From positions 22,750-30,173 of the forward strand of contig DNSU01000066.1 in assembly GCA_003499585.1 (NCBI GenBank): DNA of 7,424 bases. The letters are read 5' to 3'. Below, one piece after another: positions 7,287 to 7,424 of this stretch (positions within the stretch are counted from its first letter, which is position 1; every line of letters begins with the position of its first letter). The notes beneath the pieces were generated by a model. That model was not told the origin of the DNA. It searched no databases and saw only the letters and a program-made list of their open reading frames with translations. Both the position numbers and the translations under genes were made by a program. The DNA is from Cyanobacteria bacterium UBA9579 (lineage in GTDB: Bacteria > Cyanobacteriota > Vampirovibrionia > Gastranaerophilales > UBA9579).

Positions 7287-7424
7287 TAAAAGTTAGTGAC
7301 TATATTGTAAAGCGATTGGCTGAATACGGGATAAAACACGTATTTATGATCTCAGGCGGGGGTGCAATGCACCTCAATGATTCCTTTGGTAGAAGCAACA
7401 TTGAATATATATGTAATCATCATG
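7283..7424 (+). CDS. Thiamine-diphosphate-binding, acetolactate-synthase-like enzyme (5' part)
   Basis: Only the first 47 codons are inside the window; the gene runs off the right edge. The translation MIKVSDYIVKRLAEYGIKHV followed by FMISGGGAMHLNDSFG and IEYICNHH is the typical start of the ThDP-binding PYR domain of acetohydroxyacid-synthase-like enzymes. In this family the NHH is normally followed by the catalytic Glu, which would be the codon cut by the window end (its first base is g). The ATG overlaps the stop of the FkbM gene as ATGA, and AAGGGA at 7272-7277 gives a reasonable ribosome-binding site, so coupled translation is likely. The GGGAMHLNDSFG form is typical of ThDP enzymes in surface-sugar loci rather than housekeeping IlvB. 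An enzyme adding a two-carbon unit to a keto-sugar, as YerE does, is one possibility but is inferred from context only. Confidence 0.88.
   Translation, partial: MIKVSDYIVKRLAEYGIKHVFMISGGGAMHLNDSFGRSNIEYICNHH

Overview
The window is AT-rich, densely coded and entirely on the + strand. It holds four complete genes with clear starts, one complete gene whose start is uncertain, and two partial genes cut by the window edges. The best lineage clue is the gene at 2913-3890. Its product has the layout of LdpA, an iron-sulfur protein known mainly from Cyanobacteria: an FKLICGA start, two 4Fe-4S motifs, and a C-terminal half with DGxPMSG, SGGTN and GxYARK-like signatures. Together with the low G+C, heavy AGA/ATA codon use and a surface-sugar cluster, this suggests a non-photosynthetic relative of Cyanobacteria (Vampirovibrionia/Melainabacteria, possibly Gastranaerophilales). 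That placement is an inference from one marker family. TGG is used for Trp and TGA as a stop, so the genetic code looks standard.

Left half (1-3890): the 3' part of an ORF6N-domain gene of phage-antirepressor type lies 18 nt upstream of pheT, the beta subunit of phenylalanyl-tRNA synthetase. pheT is followed after 28 nt by the ldpA-like gene. The spacing suggests a shared transcript. pheS, the usual partner of pheT, is not in the window. If it exists nearby, the ORF6N gene sits between the two synthetase genes.

Right half (3967-7424): four genes that look like part of a surface-polysaccharide or unusual-sugar cluster. They are an extended short-chain dehydrogenase/reductase (NAD-dependent sugar epimerase/reductase), a NeuB-family PEP-condensing synthase with a C-terminal SAF domain, a two-domain FkbM-type methyltransferase with an N-terminal Rossmann-like domain, and the first 47 codons of a thiamine-diphosphate enzyme of the acetolactate-synthase type. 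The last two overlap by 4 nt (ATGA) and are probably translationally coupled. The set fits synthesis and methylation of a branched or nonulosonic-acid-like sugar, but the substrates cannot be read from the sequence and no glycosyltransferase is in view.

No RNA genes, CRISPR arrays, insertion sequences or convincing intrinsic terminators were found. The longest non-coding stretch is 126 nt (4849-4974). Nothing amounts to a clearly new system. The points most worth following up are the LdpA homologue away from any visible clock genes, the ORF6N gene next to pheT, and the sugar cluster that runs off the right edge.
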